Translations under genes and position numbers: made by a program
Shown: positions 8,445 to 16,825 of the stretch, piece by piece
How positions within the stretch are numbered: position 1 is the stretch's first letter
Layout: each line of letters starts with the position of its first letter
Assembly: GCF_000425065.1 (NCBI RefSeq)
Contig: NZ_AULB01000011.1
Location: forward strand, 124,001 to 188,000
Length of the DNA stretch: 64,000 bases
Direction of reading: 5' to 3'
From: Actinomadura rifamycini DSM 43936
GTDB lineage: Bacteria > Actinomycetota > Actinomycetes > Streptosporangiales > Streptosporangiaceae
Notes under the pieces: generated by a model
Told to the model about the DNA's origin: nothing
The model's input: only the letters and a program-made list of their open reading frames with translations
The model's database searches: none

Positions 8445-10140
8445 GGTCTACGAGCGGATCCTGGACCTCTTCGAGGCCGAGGGCATCGACACGATCTTCG
8501 GCATCCCCGACCCGAACTTCGTGCACCTGTTCCACCTCGCCGAGGAGCGCGGCTGGAACGTCGTCGCGCCGCACCACGAGGCGTCCGCCGGGTTCATGGC
8601 CGAGGCGGTGGCGCGCATGACCGGCAAGGCCGCCGTGTGCATCGGCACGCTCGGCCCCGGCATGGCGAACATGGCCCCGGCCGTCCAGTGCGCCAAGGTC
8701 GAGAACTCGCCGGTGATCTTCCTCGGCGGGCAGCGCGCCCGCATCACCGAGCAGCGGGTCCGGCGGGGGCGCATCCAGTTCGTCAAGCAGTCCGGGCTGT
8801 TCGAGCCGTCGGTCAAGTACGCGGCCAGCATCGAGTACGCCGACCAGACCGACGAGATCGTCCGCGAGGCCCTGCGCAAGGCGCTGACCGGCACCCCCGG
8901 CCCGGCGTACATCGAGTACCCGGCCCACGTGATCCAGGAGGAGCTCGACGTCCCCCCGGCGGCGCCGCCCGAGCGGTACCGCCTGGTCGGCCAGACCGCG
9001 GGCGCCGAGCGGGTCGCCGAGGCGGCCCGGCTCATCGGCGCCGCGAAGCAGCCGGTCATCCTCGTCGGGCACGGCGTCCACACGTCCCGTTCCGGTGCGT
9101 CGGTCCGGGCCCTCGCGGAGAAGATGGCGTGCCCGGTCGTCCAGACGTCCGGCGGCACCTCCTACATCGCGGGCCTGGAGGACCGCACCTTCCCCTACGG
9201 CTTCTCCCCGTCGGCGGTCGACGCCGTCGTGAAGTCCGACCTGTGCCTCGCCCTCGGCACCGAACTCGGCGAGCCCGTCCACTACGGGCGCGGACGGCAC
9301 TGGGCCGAGAACGAGGCGGACCGCACGTGGATCCTCGTGGAGCAGGACCCCGAGGCGATCGGCGTGAACCGCCCGATCGACGTGCCGCTCGTCGGCGACC
9401 TGCGCGCGGTCGTCCCGCAGCTCGCCGAGGCCCTCGGCGACACCCCCCGCGAGCCGTCCCCGGAACTCGCCGGCTGGATCAGGGAGGACGCCGAGCGGCT
9501 CGCCGGCCTCGCGGACTCCGCCCCGTCCGGCATGTCGCCCGTCCACCCGGCCCGCCTGGTCGTCGAGGCCACGAAGGTGTTCCCGGCGGACGGCATCATG
9601 GTCCGCGACGGCGGCGCCACGACCATCTTCCAGTGGACGTACTCGCAGGCCAAACCGCACGACGTCATCTGGAACCAGAACTTCGGCCACCTCGGCACCG
9701 GCCTGCCCTACGCCGTCGGCGCCTCCGTCGCGGACGGCGGGCGGCGCCCGGTCATGCTGGTCACCGGCGACTCGTCCTTCATGTTCCACATCGCCGAACT
9801 GGAGACGGCGGCGCGGCTGAACCTGCCGCTCGTCTGCGTCGTGGCCGTCGACTACGCGTGGGGCCTGGAGGTCGGCGTCTACAAGCGCACCTTCGGGCAG
9901 GGGTCGCGGGAGACCGGCGTGCACTGGAGCACCGGCACCCGCCTCGACAAGGTCGGCGAGGGCTTCGGCTGCCACGGCGAGTACGTCGAGCGCGACGAGG
10001 ACATCGCGCCCGCGATCAAGCGGGCGTTCGCGAGCGGGAGGACGGCGGTCGTCCACGTCGCGGTCGACCCGAAGGCGAACTCCGAGGAGATGCCGAGCTA
10101 CGCCGAGTTCCGCACCTGGTACGCCGAGGGGATGCAGTGA
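8434..10140 (+). CDS. Thiamine-diphosphate-dependent enzyme (2-hydroxyacyl-CoA lyase/acetolactate synthase-like)
   Basis: At 568 aa it has the full length of the ThDP lyase/decarboxylase family. The N-terminal PYR domain contains the activating glutamate E49 in H-H-E-A-S-A. The C-terminal PP domain has the Mg-ThDP motif as G445-D-S rather than the usual G-D-G, and V-D where most relatives have N-N about 26 residues later. It therefore belongs to an unusual branch and may cleave or join C-C bonds next to a carbonyl, releasing an aldehyde; an aldehyde dehydrogenase follows 40 bases downstream. It could be a 2-hydroxyacyl-CoA lyase, a 2-oxoacid decarboxylase or a carboligase; sequence alone does not decide. 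Confidence 0.82.
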   Translation: MPVKVYERILDLFEAEGIDTIFGIPDPNFVHLFHLAEERGWNVVAPHHEASAGFMAEAVARMTGKAAVCIGTLGPGMANMAPAVQCAKVENSPVIFLGGQRARITEQRVRRGRIQFVKQSGLFEPSVKYAASIEYADQTDEIVREALRKALTGTPGPAYIEYPAHVIQEELDVPPAAPPERYRLVGQTAGAERVAEAARLIGAAKQPVILVGHGVHTSRSGASVRALAEKMACPVVQTSGGTSYIAGLEDRTFPYGFSPSAVDAVVKSDLCLALGTELGEPVHYGRGRHWAENEADRTWILVEQDPEAIGVNRPIDVPLVGDLRAVVPQLAEALGDTPREPSPELAGWIREDAERLAGLADSAPSGMSPVHPARLVVEATKVFPADGIMVRDGGATTIFQWTYSQAKPHDVIWNQNFGHLGTGLPYAVGASVADGGRRPVMLVTGDSSFMFHIAELETAARLNLPLVCVVAVDYAWGLEVGVYKRTFGQGSRETGVHWSTGTRLDKVGEGFGCHGEYVERDEDIAPAIKRAFASGRTAVVHVAVDPKANSEEMPSYAEFRTWYAEGMQ

Positions 10141-10180
10141 CCGATGTCCCGTGCAGCCCCCGGGAGAGAGAAGGCGAGTC

Positions 10181-11605
10181 ATGCGCGAGTACCTGACGTT
10201 CTACATCGGGGGCCGGTGGACCGACCCGGCGGAGGACCGGACCCTGGACGTCGTCAACCCGGCGACTGAGGAGGTCTGCGGCCGGGTCGCCGCCGGGACG
10301 GCGGCCGACGTCGACCGCGCGGTCGCCGCCGCCCGGGACGCGTTCCCCGGCTGGTCGGCGTCCACCCGCGACGAGCGGCTGGAGCTGCTGAACACGATCC
10401 TCGGCGAGTACCGGAAGCGGATCGGCGACCTCGCCGCGGCGCTCACCGAGGAGATGGGCGCGCCCGCCGCGCTCGCGGGCGGCTTCCAGGTGCAGCTCGG
10501 GCTCGGGCACCTGACGACCGCGATCGAACTCCTCGAAAGCTTCGTCTTCGAGGAGCAGCGCGGCGAGACGCTGATCGTCAAGGAGCCGATCGGCGTCTGC
10601 GGCCTGATCACCCCGTGGAACTGGCCGCTGAACCAGATCGCCGTCAAGGTGTTCCCCGCCCTGGCGACCGGCTGCACGATGGTGCTCAAGCCGTCCGAGA
10701 ACTCGCCGTTCAGCGGGCAGGTCTTCGCCGAGATCCTGGACGCCGCCGGTGTCCCCGCGGGCGTCTTCAACCTCGTGCAGGGCGACGGTCCGGGGGTCGG
10801 CGCGCCGCTGTCCGCGCATCCCGGCGTCGACCTCGTGTCGTTCACCGGCTCGGTGCGCGCCGGGGTCGAGGTCGCGCGCAGCGCCGCGCCCGGCGTCAAG
10901 CGGGTGACCCAGGAACTGGGCGGCAAGGGGCCCAACATCGTGCTCGACGACGGCTCCCTCGCCGAGAACGTCGCGAAGGGCGTCGGCACGATGATGAACA
11001 ACTCCGGGCAGACGTGCAGCGCCCCCTCGCGCATGCTGGTGCCGCGCGCCCGGATGGCCGAGGCGATCGACGCCGCCCGCGAGGCGGCGTCCGGCGTCAC
11101 CGTCGGCGACCCCAACGGGGAGTTCGGCATCGGCCCCGTCGTCTCCGGTGCCCAGTTCGAGAAGATCCAGGCGCTGATCCGGAAGGGGATCGACGAGGGC
11201 GCGACCCTGGTCGCGGGCGGCACCGGCCGTCCGGACGGCCTCGACAAGGGCTTCTACGTCAAGCCCACGGTGTTCGCGGACGTCACCAACGACATGACCG
11301 TCGCCCGCGAGGAGATCTTCGGGCCGGTCCTCACCATCCTCGGCTACGACGACGTGGACCACGCGGTCGAGATCGCCAACGACACCGAGTACGGCCTGTC
11401 CGGTTTCGTGGCGGGCGAGGACCTCGCCCAGGCCCGCGCCGTCGCCCGCCGCATCCGCGCCGGATCCGTCGCGATCAACGACGGGTTCGACTTCCACGCC
11501 CCGTTCGGCGGCTACAAGAAGAGCGGCAACGGCCGCGAATGGGGCGAGTACGGCTTCCACGACTACCTGGAGGTCAAGAGCATCCTCGGCCACGGCCCCG
11601 CCTGA
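10181..11605 (+). CDS. NAD(P)+-dependent aldehyde dehydrogenase
   Basis: This 474-aa enzyme has the T-P-W-N-W-P motif, the general base E245 in Q-E-L-G-G-K-G-P and the nucleophile C279 in S-G-Q-T-C-S. The E-I-F-G-P-V-L and F-G-G-Y-K-K-S-G-N-G-R-E motifs close the fold. It would oxidise an aldehyde to the acid, most simply the product of the ThDP enzyme just upstream. The start ATG 10181 follows GGGAGAGAGAAGG. It is the last gene of the oxygenase operon before an unrelated small gene. Confidence 0.93.
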   Translation: MREYLTFYIGGRWTDPAEDRTLDVVNPATEEVCGRVAAGTAADVDRAVAAARDAFPGWSASTRDERLELLNTILGEYRKRIGDLAAALTEEMGAPAALAGGFQVQLGLGHLTTAIELLESFVFEEQRGETLIVKEPIGVCGLITPWNWPLNQIAVKVFPALATGCTMVLKPSENSPFSGQVFAEILDAAGVPAGVFNLVQGDGPGVGAPLSAHPGVDLVSFTGSVRAGVEVARSAAPGVKRVTQELGGKGPNIVLDDGSLAENVAKGVGTMMNNSGQTCSAPSRMLVPRARMAEAIDAAREAASGVTVGDPNGEFGIGPVVSGAQFEKIQALIRKGIDEGATLVAGGTGRPDGLDKGFYVKPTVFADVTNDMTVAREEIFGPVLTILGYDDVDHAVEIANDTEYGLSGFVAGEDLAQARAVARRIRAGSVAINDGFDFHAPFGGYKKSGNGREWGEYGFHDYLEVKSILGHGPA

Positions 11606-11629
11606 CGGGCGCCCGCCGCGGGTGCGATC

Positions 11630-12178
11630 ATGCGTCGCATGACGTCCAGTGCCCGGCGGCTGATCGACGCGGCCCGCCTCGCGCCGCCGCCCGGCCCGTT
11701 CGACTGGGAACGGGTCGGGCGGCGGCTCGGAACGCCCGTCCCCCGCGACTACCGCGACCTGCTCGACGCCGGTGGCGGCGGACTCTGGCTCGACTTCGTG
11801 AGGCTCCACGTCCCCGCGCCCGGCCCCGGCTTCGCCCACGTCGACCTCGAAGAGTCGGGGCGGGAGTTCGAGCAGCTCCAGGAGTTGTTCGAGGACGAGG
11901 TCGTCGCACCGCCCGACGACCTCGCCCCCGACACCCGGCTGCTGCCCTGGGCCTCGACCGGCACGGGCGTCACGCTCTACTGGCAGGTCTCACCCGGCGC
12001 GGCGCCCGACACGTACCCGATCCGGATCTCGGACCGGAACGGCGACGTGTGGGAGACGCACGACCTGCTCACCACGGACCTCCTCCTGGACCTCGTCCAG
12101 GGTGAGGCACCCGGCAAGCTGCTCGACGAGTCATGGATGGACCGCCGCATACCCTTCAAGCCCTACACCCCCGAGTAG
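11630..12178 (+). CDS. SMI1/KNR4 (SUKH) family protein
   Basis: The 182-aa protein has F-D-W-E-R-V-G-R-R-L-G followed by P-x-D-Y-R-D-L-L-D near the N-terminus and L-L-P-W-A-S-T-G-T-G-V-T-L-Y-W in the middle, the usual SUKH pattern. SUKH proteins occur as toxin immunity proteins and as general actinomycete proteins; no toxin gene is adjacent, so an immunity role is not supported here. ATG 11639 is an alternative start. It converges with the DUF397 genes. Confidence 0.7.
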   Translation: MRRMTSSARRLIDAARLAPPPGPFDWERVGRRLGTPVPRDYRDLLDAGGGGLWLDFVRLHVPAPGPGFAHVDLEESGREFEQLQELFEDEVVAPPDDLAPDTRLLPWASTGTGVTLYWQVSPGAAPDTYPIRISDRNGDVWETHDLLTTDLLLDLVQGEAPGKLLDESWMDRRIPFKPYTPE

Positions 12179-12188
12179 CGCGGCAAAC

Positions 12189-12218
12189 GGGCCGCCCCCG
12201 ACCATCAGAGGACGGCCC
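12189..12218. terminator. Possible bidirectional terminator
   Basis: GGGCCG and CGGCCC arms separated by 18 bases lie between the convergent SUKH and DUF397 genes. There is no U-tract, which is common for high-GC genomes. The loop is long, so this is a weak call. Confidence 0.35.
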
Positions 12219-12228
12219 GCCCCGTGGT

Positions 12229-12411
12229 TCAGCGGACCCGGGAGAGGAAGGCCCTCCACTCCGCACGTGTCATCTCAAGGACCGGTGAGGTGGGCGCCGC
12301 CTTAGAGTCCCGGACGCCGATTGTGCCGTCTGCGGCTCGGGCGACTTCGACGCATTCGCCGTTGGGGTTGCTGTGGCTTGATTTTCGCCAGCCGGTGTAG
12401 TGCGCGGTCAT
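12229..12411 (-). CDS. DUF397 protein, copy 2
   Basis: This 60-aa protein (M-T-A-H-Y-T-G-W-R-K-S-S-H-S-x-P-N-G-E-C-V-E-V-A ... V-R-D-S-K ... W-R-A-F-L) is a textbook DUF397 protein. Such proteins are partners of XRE/DUF5753 regulators in actinomycetes, including BldB/AbaA-type developmental loci. Its ATG overlaps the stop of copy 1 by 4 bases. It is about two-thirds identical to copy 1, which points to a tandem duplication. Confidence 0.9.
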   Translation of the reverse strand: MTAHYTGWRKSSHSNPNGECVEVARAADGTIGVRDSKAAPTSPVLEMTRAEWRAFLSRVR

Positions 12412-12596
12412 GGCGTGCGCAGGTGAGAGAGGAGCGCACTCCACTCCGCGCGCGTGAGTTCAAGAATGGGGGCGGCGTGATCTTCCTTGGAGTCCCGGAC
12501 GCCGATTGTGCCGTCTGCGGCTCGGGCGACCTCGACGCAATGGCCGTTCGGGTCGCTGTGGCGTGATTTGCGCCAGCTGGTGTAGTGGTTGGTCAT
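12408..12596 (-). CDS. DUF397 protein, copy 1
   Basis: This 62-aa DUF397 protein begins M-T-N-H-Y-T-S-W-R-K-S-R-H-S-D-P-N-G-H-C-V-E-V-A. Its start codon overlaps the stop of the XRE regulator (ATGA) and its stop overlaps the second DUF397 gene, giving a translationally coupled trio. DUF397 proteins are thought to modulate the partner regulator or anti-sigma activity; the molecular role is still unclear. Confidence 0.92.
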   Translation of the reverse strand: MTNHYTSWRKSRHSDPNGHCVEVARAADGTIGVRDSKEDHAAPILELTRAEWSALLSHLRTP

Positions 12597-13474
12597 GATT
12601 TCGATCCTGCCTCGTCGGTGAGACCGTCGGCCACCTGCTTGAGGAAGGTGATGCTGTCCTCCGTGGACAGGGCGACCTCACGTAGACGGTCGTACATCTT
12701 GTTATATCTCGTCAGTTCCTTGCGCTGGGTAAGGATGAAGTCGGTGGTGACGGTGTCGACCACGGCTGTGGGTGGATCGCCGGGGTCGGCGAATGAGTAG
12801 AGGTAGAAGGAGGACTTGGGAAGGAGCCCACCCGGAATCAGGGCGTCGTGGGGGAGCACCCGGAAGGTGATGCGTTCCTCGTTCTCGGTCGTAGAGACCA
12901 GGTGTCGTATCTGTGCCGCCTTCACGTCCGGTGGCACTGCCAGTCGGTGGATGACGCACTCATCGAGGATGGTTTCGTAGGTGGGGCCGTCGGGCCGGAG
13001 CAGTTCCTGCTGACGGTGTTCGCGGGCCTCGATCAACCGCTCCGGTACATACTCCAGCGTCCCCTGGAGTTGGTCGAGTTCGATCAGTGCGGCCAGGAAC
13101 TCGCGAGTCTGCAGGACTCCCGGCATAGCGGTCTGGTCGTAGCTGCGGATGGTCTGGGCGCTGCTCTCGAAGTCGGCGGCGATCTTCTGGCGGGGGCCCA
13201 TGGACATGCCGTAGCCGTCCCACCAGCCCCGCTGTGCCGCCTCGCGGGCGAGGCGCAGGATGCTCTCCTGCTGCTGAGGCGTGGCCTCGTAGATGTCGAG
13301 CATGCTCATGATGTCGGCGAGTTCGGGCCGCAGTTGGGCGTTCTCCAGCCGGGTGATCTTGGATTTGGACAGATAGATGCGTCCGGCGACTTCCTCGACG
13401 GTCACGCCGCGCTCTTCGCGCAGCTTGCGCATCTCGACGGCGAGCCGTCGGCGGCGAAGGTAGGCACTCGGCAT
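12593..13474 (-). CDS. XRE-family helix-turn-helix regulator with DUF5753 domain
   Basis: The 293-aa protein has an N-terminal HTH (R-K-L-R-E-E-R-G-V-T-V-E-E-V-A through S-K-S-K-I-T-R-L-E-N) and a C-terminal DUF5753 domain with the typical L-Q-T-R-E-F and D-E-C-V-I-H-R segments. I prefer ATG 13474 because GGGGGGAG stands just upstream; a longer start at 13525 lacks such a signal. It leads a coupled operon with two DUF397 genes and faces an ATP-binding protein gene, the standard actinomycete arrangement linked to development and signalling. Confidence 0.92.
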   Translation of the reverse strand: MPSAYLRRRRLAVEMRKLREERGVTVEEVAGRIYLSKSKITRLENAQLRPELADIMSMLDIYEATPQQQESILRLAREAAQRGWWDGYGMSMGPRQKIAADFESSAQTIRSYDQTAMPGVLQTREFLAALIELDQLQGTLEYVPERLIEAREHRQQELLRPDGPTYETILDECVIHRLAVPPDVKAAQIRHLVSTTENEERITFRVLPHDALIPGGLLPKSSFYLYSFADPGDPPTAVVDTVTTDFILTQRKELTRYNKMYDRLREVALSTEDSITFLKQVADGLTDEAGSKS

Positions 13475-13850
13475 TTCCGCTCCCCCCTGAACGGATGTCG
13501 GGCCGTGATGACCTGTGATCATCACGCTGCGTACAGCTCCATAACTTTGTGCATCTGGTCAAGTCTCGCAACCGGATTGGTCACGCGGAGGTGGTCGTCT
13601 CCAAAAAAGGCCAGGTCAGAGGGGTGGTGGGGTCGAACATCGGGGCGAGCAACTTTCGCACATTCAGATTTTTGCGGCGCGGAAGCCTGGTCGCCCGGAA
13701 TCTGATCGCCCCGATCAGCTCTCTGGCGGCGCCTTTCAAGCGATTACTCGTGCTCGGGTGGTGACCGGCTGTGACGATGGGCTCGTGGAAGAAGGGGTGA
13801 CCCGATGGATCCGCAACATCGTCTCCACCCGTGAACCGAGGTGATCGATC
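13475..13850. other. Divergent promoter region of the XRE and ATP-binding protein genes
   Basis: No gene is supportable in this 376-base stretch. It is less GC-rich than its surroundings and probably holds the two outward promoters. The palindromic patch CTGATCGCCCCGATCAG (about 13700-13716) could be an operator, but nothing else supports it. Confidence 0.5.
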
Positions 13851-14276
13851 ATGTCTCCGTCGCCGTCTCTCGAAGCCGGGCCCGCGCCGCTGCGCTGGCG
13901 GCGCTCGTTCCCCGGCGGTCCCGAGCAGGCCCGCGCGGTCCGGCGGTTCGTCGGCTGCCTGCTGGCCGACTGCCCGTACCTGGACGACGTCCTGCTCGCC
14001 GCCGACGAACTCGTCGTGAACGCGCTCCGGCACACCCGGTCCGGGCAGTGCGGCGGCCGGTTCGCCGTCGAGCTGGCGCACGGGCGGGACGGCGTCCGCG
14101 TCGCCGTCACCGACCAGGGCGGGCCGGGCGAGCCGGTGTGCCGGACCGCCGGCGACCTGGACGAGTCCGGGCGCGGCCTGCACACCATCGCCCTCCTCGC
14201 CGCGAGCTGGACCTGGTGCGGCGACGACCGTGGCCGCACGGTGTCGGCGGTGTTCGCGGGGGAGTGGTCGGCGTGA
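13851..14276 (+). CDS. ATP-binding protein of the RsbW/SpoIIAB-like HATPase family
   Basis: The 141-aa single-domain GHKL ATPase has the N-box E-L-V-V-N-A-L-R-H-T (about 62-71), the G1 box V-T-D-Q-G-G and the glycine-rich S-G-R-G-L-H-T-I motif. In actinomycetes such small proteins act as anti-sigma-like kinases and sit beside XRE/DUF397 genes, as here. The stop overlaps the next gene (GTGA). Confidence 0.88.
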   Translation: MSPSPSLEAGPAPLRWRRSFPGGPEQARAVRRFVGCLLADCPYLDDVLLAADELVVNALRHTRSGQCGGRFAVELAHGRDGVRVAVTDQGGPGEPVCRTAGDLDESGRGLHTIALLAASWTWCGDDRGRTVSAVFAGEWSA

Positions 14277-14845
14277 GGGGCCCGGTGGCGTGGACCCACG
14301 ACCAGGTCCATCGGCGGGTCCGCTCCGCGATGGCGGCCGCGATGCGCGCGGACGACCGGGCCGTCGAGAGGTTCGCGGCCGGGGCCGGCCTCGACCCGCA
14401 CACCCGGGCGTTCGTCCTGGAGGCGCGGCGGCTCACGCTGGCGTGCACGGCCGCGCTGACGTGCGTCCTGTCGGCGCACCGGCCCGGCGGCGGTCCGGAC
14501 GGCGCGCCGATCTGCCGGGGGTGCGGGACGGCCGAGTGCTGGACGCTGCACGGGGTCGCGGACGTCCTCGCCGCGTACGCGGTCCGTCCGGCGCCCGTCG
14601 ACCGGGCGGAGGCGTGGCGGCGGGCGGACGCCTGCCTCGGCGGGCGGCCGGTGCCGCTGTCGGTCGAGGAGTTCCGGGACGGCTTCATCGTGCGGCCCGC
14701 CGAGGTCGCGGCCGACGACCTTAGCCCCGTGCTGGTCGTGGACCGCGACACGGGCGCGCTGAGCCGGTGGCCCGCGATGCCGTCCGGGCTGCTCGCCCGC
14801 GAGTACGAGCGCTACCGGGAGCCGAATCAGGGATCGCGCGGGTAG
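14273..14845 (+). CDS. Hypothetical protein, C-terminus resembling YrhB/Imm35-type proteins
   Basis: Translation from GTG 14273, coupled to the ATPase gene by GTGA, gives about 190 aa. The middle has a C-R-G-C-G-x3-C cluster that could bind metal. The C-terminal third has a G-R-P-V-P-L-S-V-E-E-F to V-V-D-R-D-T-G-A-L-S-R-W-P pattern reminiscent of YrhB/immunity-35 domains. No function can be assigned; translational coupling suggests a shared role with the ATP-binding protein. Confidence 0.6.
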   Translation: MRGPVAWTHDQVHRRVRSAMAAAMRADDRAVERFAAGAGLDPHTRAFVLEARRLTLACTAALTCVLSAHRPGGGPDGAPICRGCGTAECWTLHGVADVLAAYAVRPAPVDRAEAWRRADACLGGRPVPLSVEEFRDGFIVRPAEVAADDLSPVLVVDRDTGALSRWPAMPSGLLAREYERYREPNQGSRG

Positions 14846-14929
14846 GGACCGTCGTTGCGGGCGCCGCGTCCGATGAGTTCGCGGCTCCCGGCCGGTCGAC
14901 CCCGTGACAGCCGAGGAAAGGACACCGCC

Positions 14930-15535
14930 ATGTCAGAGCTTCTCGTCGACTTCATCACCTCCCTCGACGGCTACGCGTCGGGAGAGGGGTGGCCCGGATT
15001 CTGGGGCCTGGAGGGGCCGGAGTACCTCGCGTGGCTCGGCGAGCAGCCCGAGGTCACGTACCTGATGGGAGCGAACACCTACCGTCTCATGTCGGGCTTC
15101 GCCGCCGGGGAGGTCCCGGCCGGGCAGGACGAGTTCCGGCCCGAGGAAGAGCAGTCCGTCGACGAGCTCACGCGGGCGTCCAAGGTGGTGTTCTCCTCCT
15201 CGCTCGACGAGCCGCTGGCGTGGGCCAACTGCACGCTCGTCCGGGAAGACGCCGTCGAGGCCGTCCGCGCCATGAAGTCGAGCGGCTCCGGGCCGCTCAG
15301 CACGATCGGCAGCCTGAGCCTGTGCCGGTCCCTGCTCCGGGCCGGGCTCGTCGACCGCTTCCGGGTCGTGATGTTCCCGGTGATCACCGGGGCCACGGGC
15401 GCGGAACGCATCTACGACGGCTATCCGGACGTCGCCCTCGAGATGATCGGGCACCGCACCTTCGACGGCGGCATCCAGCTGGTCGAGTACAAGCCGCGAG
15501 TGCTGGAGCACCCGCCGCTCGGCGCCCCCGCGTGA
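14930..15535 (+). CDS. Dihydrofolate reductase-like (RibD C-terminal domain) protein
   Basis: This 201-aa protein begins with L-L-V-D-F-I-T-S-L-D-G-Y, the hallmark of RibD-C/DHFR-family reductases. Later motifs Y-L-M-G-A-N-T-Y and T-I-G-S-L-S-L-C-R-S-L-L match the NADPH-binding fold. AGGAAAGGA lies just upstream of ATG 14930. Members are common monocistronic actinobacterial genes of uncertain substrate. It converges with the CoA-transferase gene with an 18-base gap. Confidence 0.85.
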   Translation: MSELLVDFITSLDGYASGEGWPGFWGLEGPEYLAWLGEQPEVTYLMGANTYRLMSGFAAGEVPAGQDEFRPEEEQSVDELTRASKVVFSSSLDEPLAWANCTLVREDAVEAVRAMKSSGSGPLSTIGSLSLCRSLLRAGLVDRFRVVMFPVITGATGAERIYDGYPDVALEMIGHRTFDGGIQLVEYKPRVLEHPPLGAPA

Positions 15536-15553
15536 CGTCGCCCCGGCCGCCCC

Positions 15554-16825
15554 TCAGAACCCTCGTTTCCGGATGGCGTGCGCCGCGCGGTCCAGGTCCT
15601 CCCGGAAGTCGGGGTGGGCGATGGCGACCAGGCGGCGGGCGCGTTCGGCGAGGCCGCGGCCTTTGAGTTCGGCGGCGCCGAACTCGGTGACGACGACGTC
15701 CACGTCGCTGCGCGCCGTGGTGACCGGGCCGGACAGGGCGGCGGTGATCCGGCTGACCGTGCCGCCCCGGGCGGTGGCGGGCAGCGCGGTGACGGCGCGC
15801 CCGCCCCGCGAGCGCGCCCCGGCGCGGACGAAGTCGACCTGGCCGCCGGTGCCGCCGACGTAGGACGCGCCGCTCTGCTCCGCGTTCACCTGGCCGGTCA
15901 GGTCGACCTCCATCGCCGAGTTGATCGTGACGAGGCCGTCCAGGCGCGCGAGGACCCCCGCGTCGTGCGTGTACGACGCGGGGGTCATGCGGATCAGCGG
16001 GTTGTCGTGCGCGAACGCGTAGAGCCGGGCGGTGCCGATGAGCGCGCCCGTGACCGAGACGCCCCGGTCGATCGGCTTGCGCGCGTTGGTGACGGCGCCC
16101 GCCTCGATCAGCTCGACGAGGCCGTCGCCGAGCATCCCGGAGTGCACGCCGAGGTCGCGGCGGTCGCGCAGCAGCCGCAGCAGCGCGTCGGGGACGGCGC
16201 CGACGCCGGTCTGCACGACCGCGCCGTCCCCGATGTAGGCGGCGGCGTGTGCCGCGATGGCCCCGTCGGTCGCGGTGATCCGCGCGGGCGGCACCTCGAC
16301 CGGCGGGCGCGACACGTGCACGGCGACGTCGATCTCGGACGCGTGGAGGAGTTCGCCGCGCGTGAAGGGGACCCGGTCGTTCACCTCGGCGACGACGACA
16401 CGGGCTTTCGCGACCGCGGCCCGCACGTGGTCGGTGATGAGCCCGAAGCTGTGGTTCCCGTCCCCGTCGGGCGGGCTGACCTGGACGAACGCGGCGTCGC
16501 ACCCGATGGCGCCCGCCTCGATCAGCGGGCCGACCTGGCTGACGTGGCACGGGACGACCGTCAGCCGGTGCGCCTTGCTGAGCGAGCGCAGCGCGCCGAT
16601 CGCGCCCATGCTGGACACCGCGAACGACTCCGCCGCGTCCGGCGTGAGCAGCCCGGAGAAGCTCGTCGCGATGAAGAGCGACAGGCCGCCGATGCCGCGG
16701 CCCTGCTCGATGAGCGCCGCGATCAGCGACGTCGGCTCGCCGCACGCCTGCCCGGCGACGATGCGGTCGCCGGGCCGCAGGACCGCCGCGAGGTCGAGGT
16801 CGCGGACGTCCCCGACCGTCCTCAC
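15554..16825 (-). CDS. Acetyl-CoA hydrolase/transferase family CoA-transferase
   Basis: The 423-aa protein has D-V-V-V-T-E-F-G-A-A-E-L-K-G and the G-G-T-G-G-Q-V-D-F-V-R-G-A motif of the 4-hydroxybutyrate CoA-transferase/acetyl-CoA hydrolase family, which moves CoA through a glutamyl thioester. The start is GTG 16825, overlapping the stop of the CitE-like gene (GTGA). It is last in a four-gene operon with CaiB, acyl-CoA dehydrogenase and CitE proteins. CoA transfer between an organic acid and acetyl- or succinyl-CoA is likely. Confidence 0.88.
   Translation of the reverse strand: MRTVGDVRDLDLAAVLRPGDRIVAGQACGEPTSLIAALIEQGRGIGGLSLFIATSFSGLLTPDAAESFAVSSMGAIGALRSLSKAHRLTVVPCHVSQVGPLIEAGAIGCDAAFVQVSPPDGDGNHSFGLITDHVRAAVAKARVVVAEVNDRVPFTRGELLHASEIDVAVHVSRPPVEVPPARITATDGAIAAHAAAYIGDGAVVQTGVGAVPDALLRLLRDRRDLGVHSGMLGDGLVELIEAGAVTNARKPIDRGVSVTGALIGTARLYAFAHDNPLIRMTPASYTHDAGVLARLDGLVTINSAMEVDLTGQVNAEQSGASYVGGTGGQVDFVRAGARSRGGRAVTALPATARGGTVSRITAALSGPVTTARSDVDVVVTEFGAAELKGRGLAERARRLVAIAHPDFREDLDRAAHAIRKRGF

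Noticed and set aside
11630..12178. Toxin-immunity role for the SUKH protein
   Set aside because: No polymorphic toxin or secretion gene lies next to it; the family also has many non-immunity members.
13841..14845. One 334-residue protein covering the ATPase and the following gene
   Set aside because: The first 144 codons are the wrong frame of the ATPase gene. A GTGA-coupled start at 14273 gives the real second gene.
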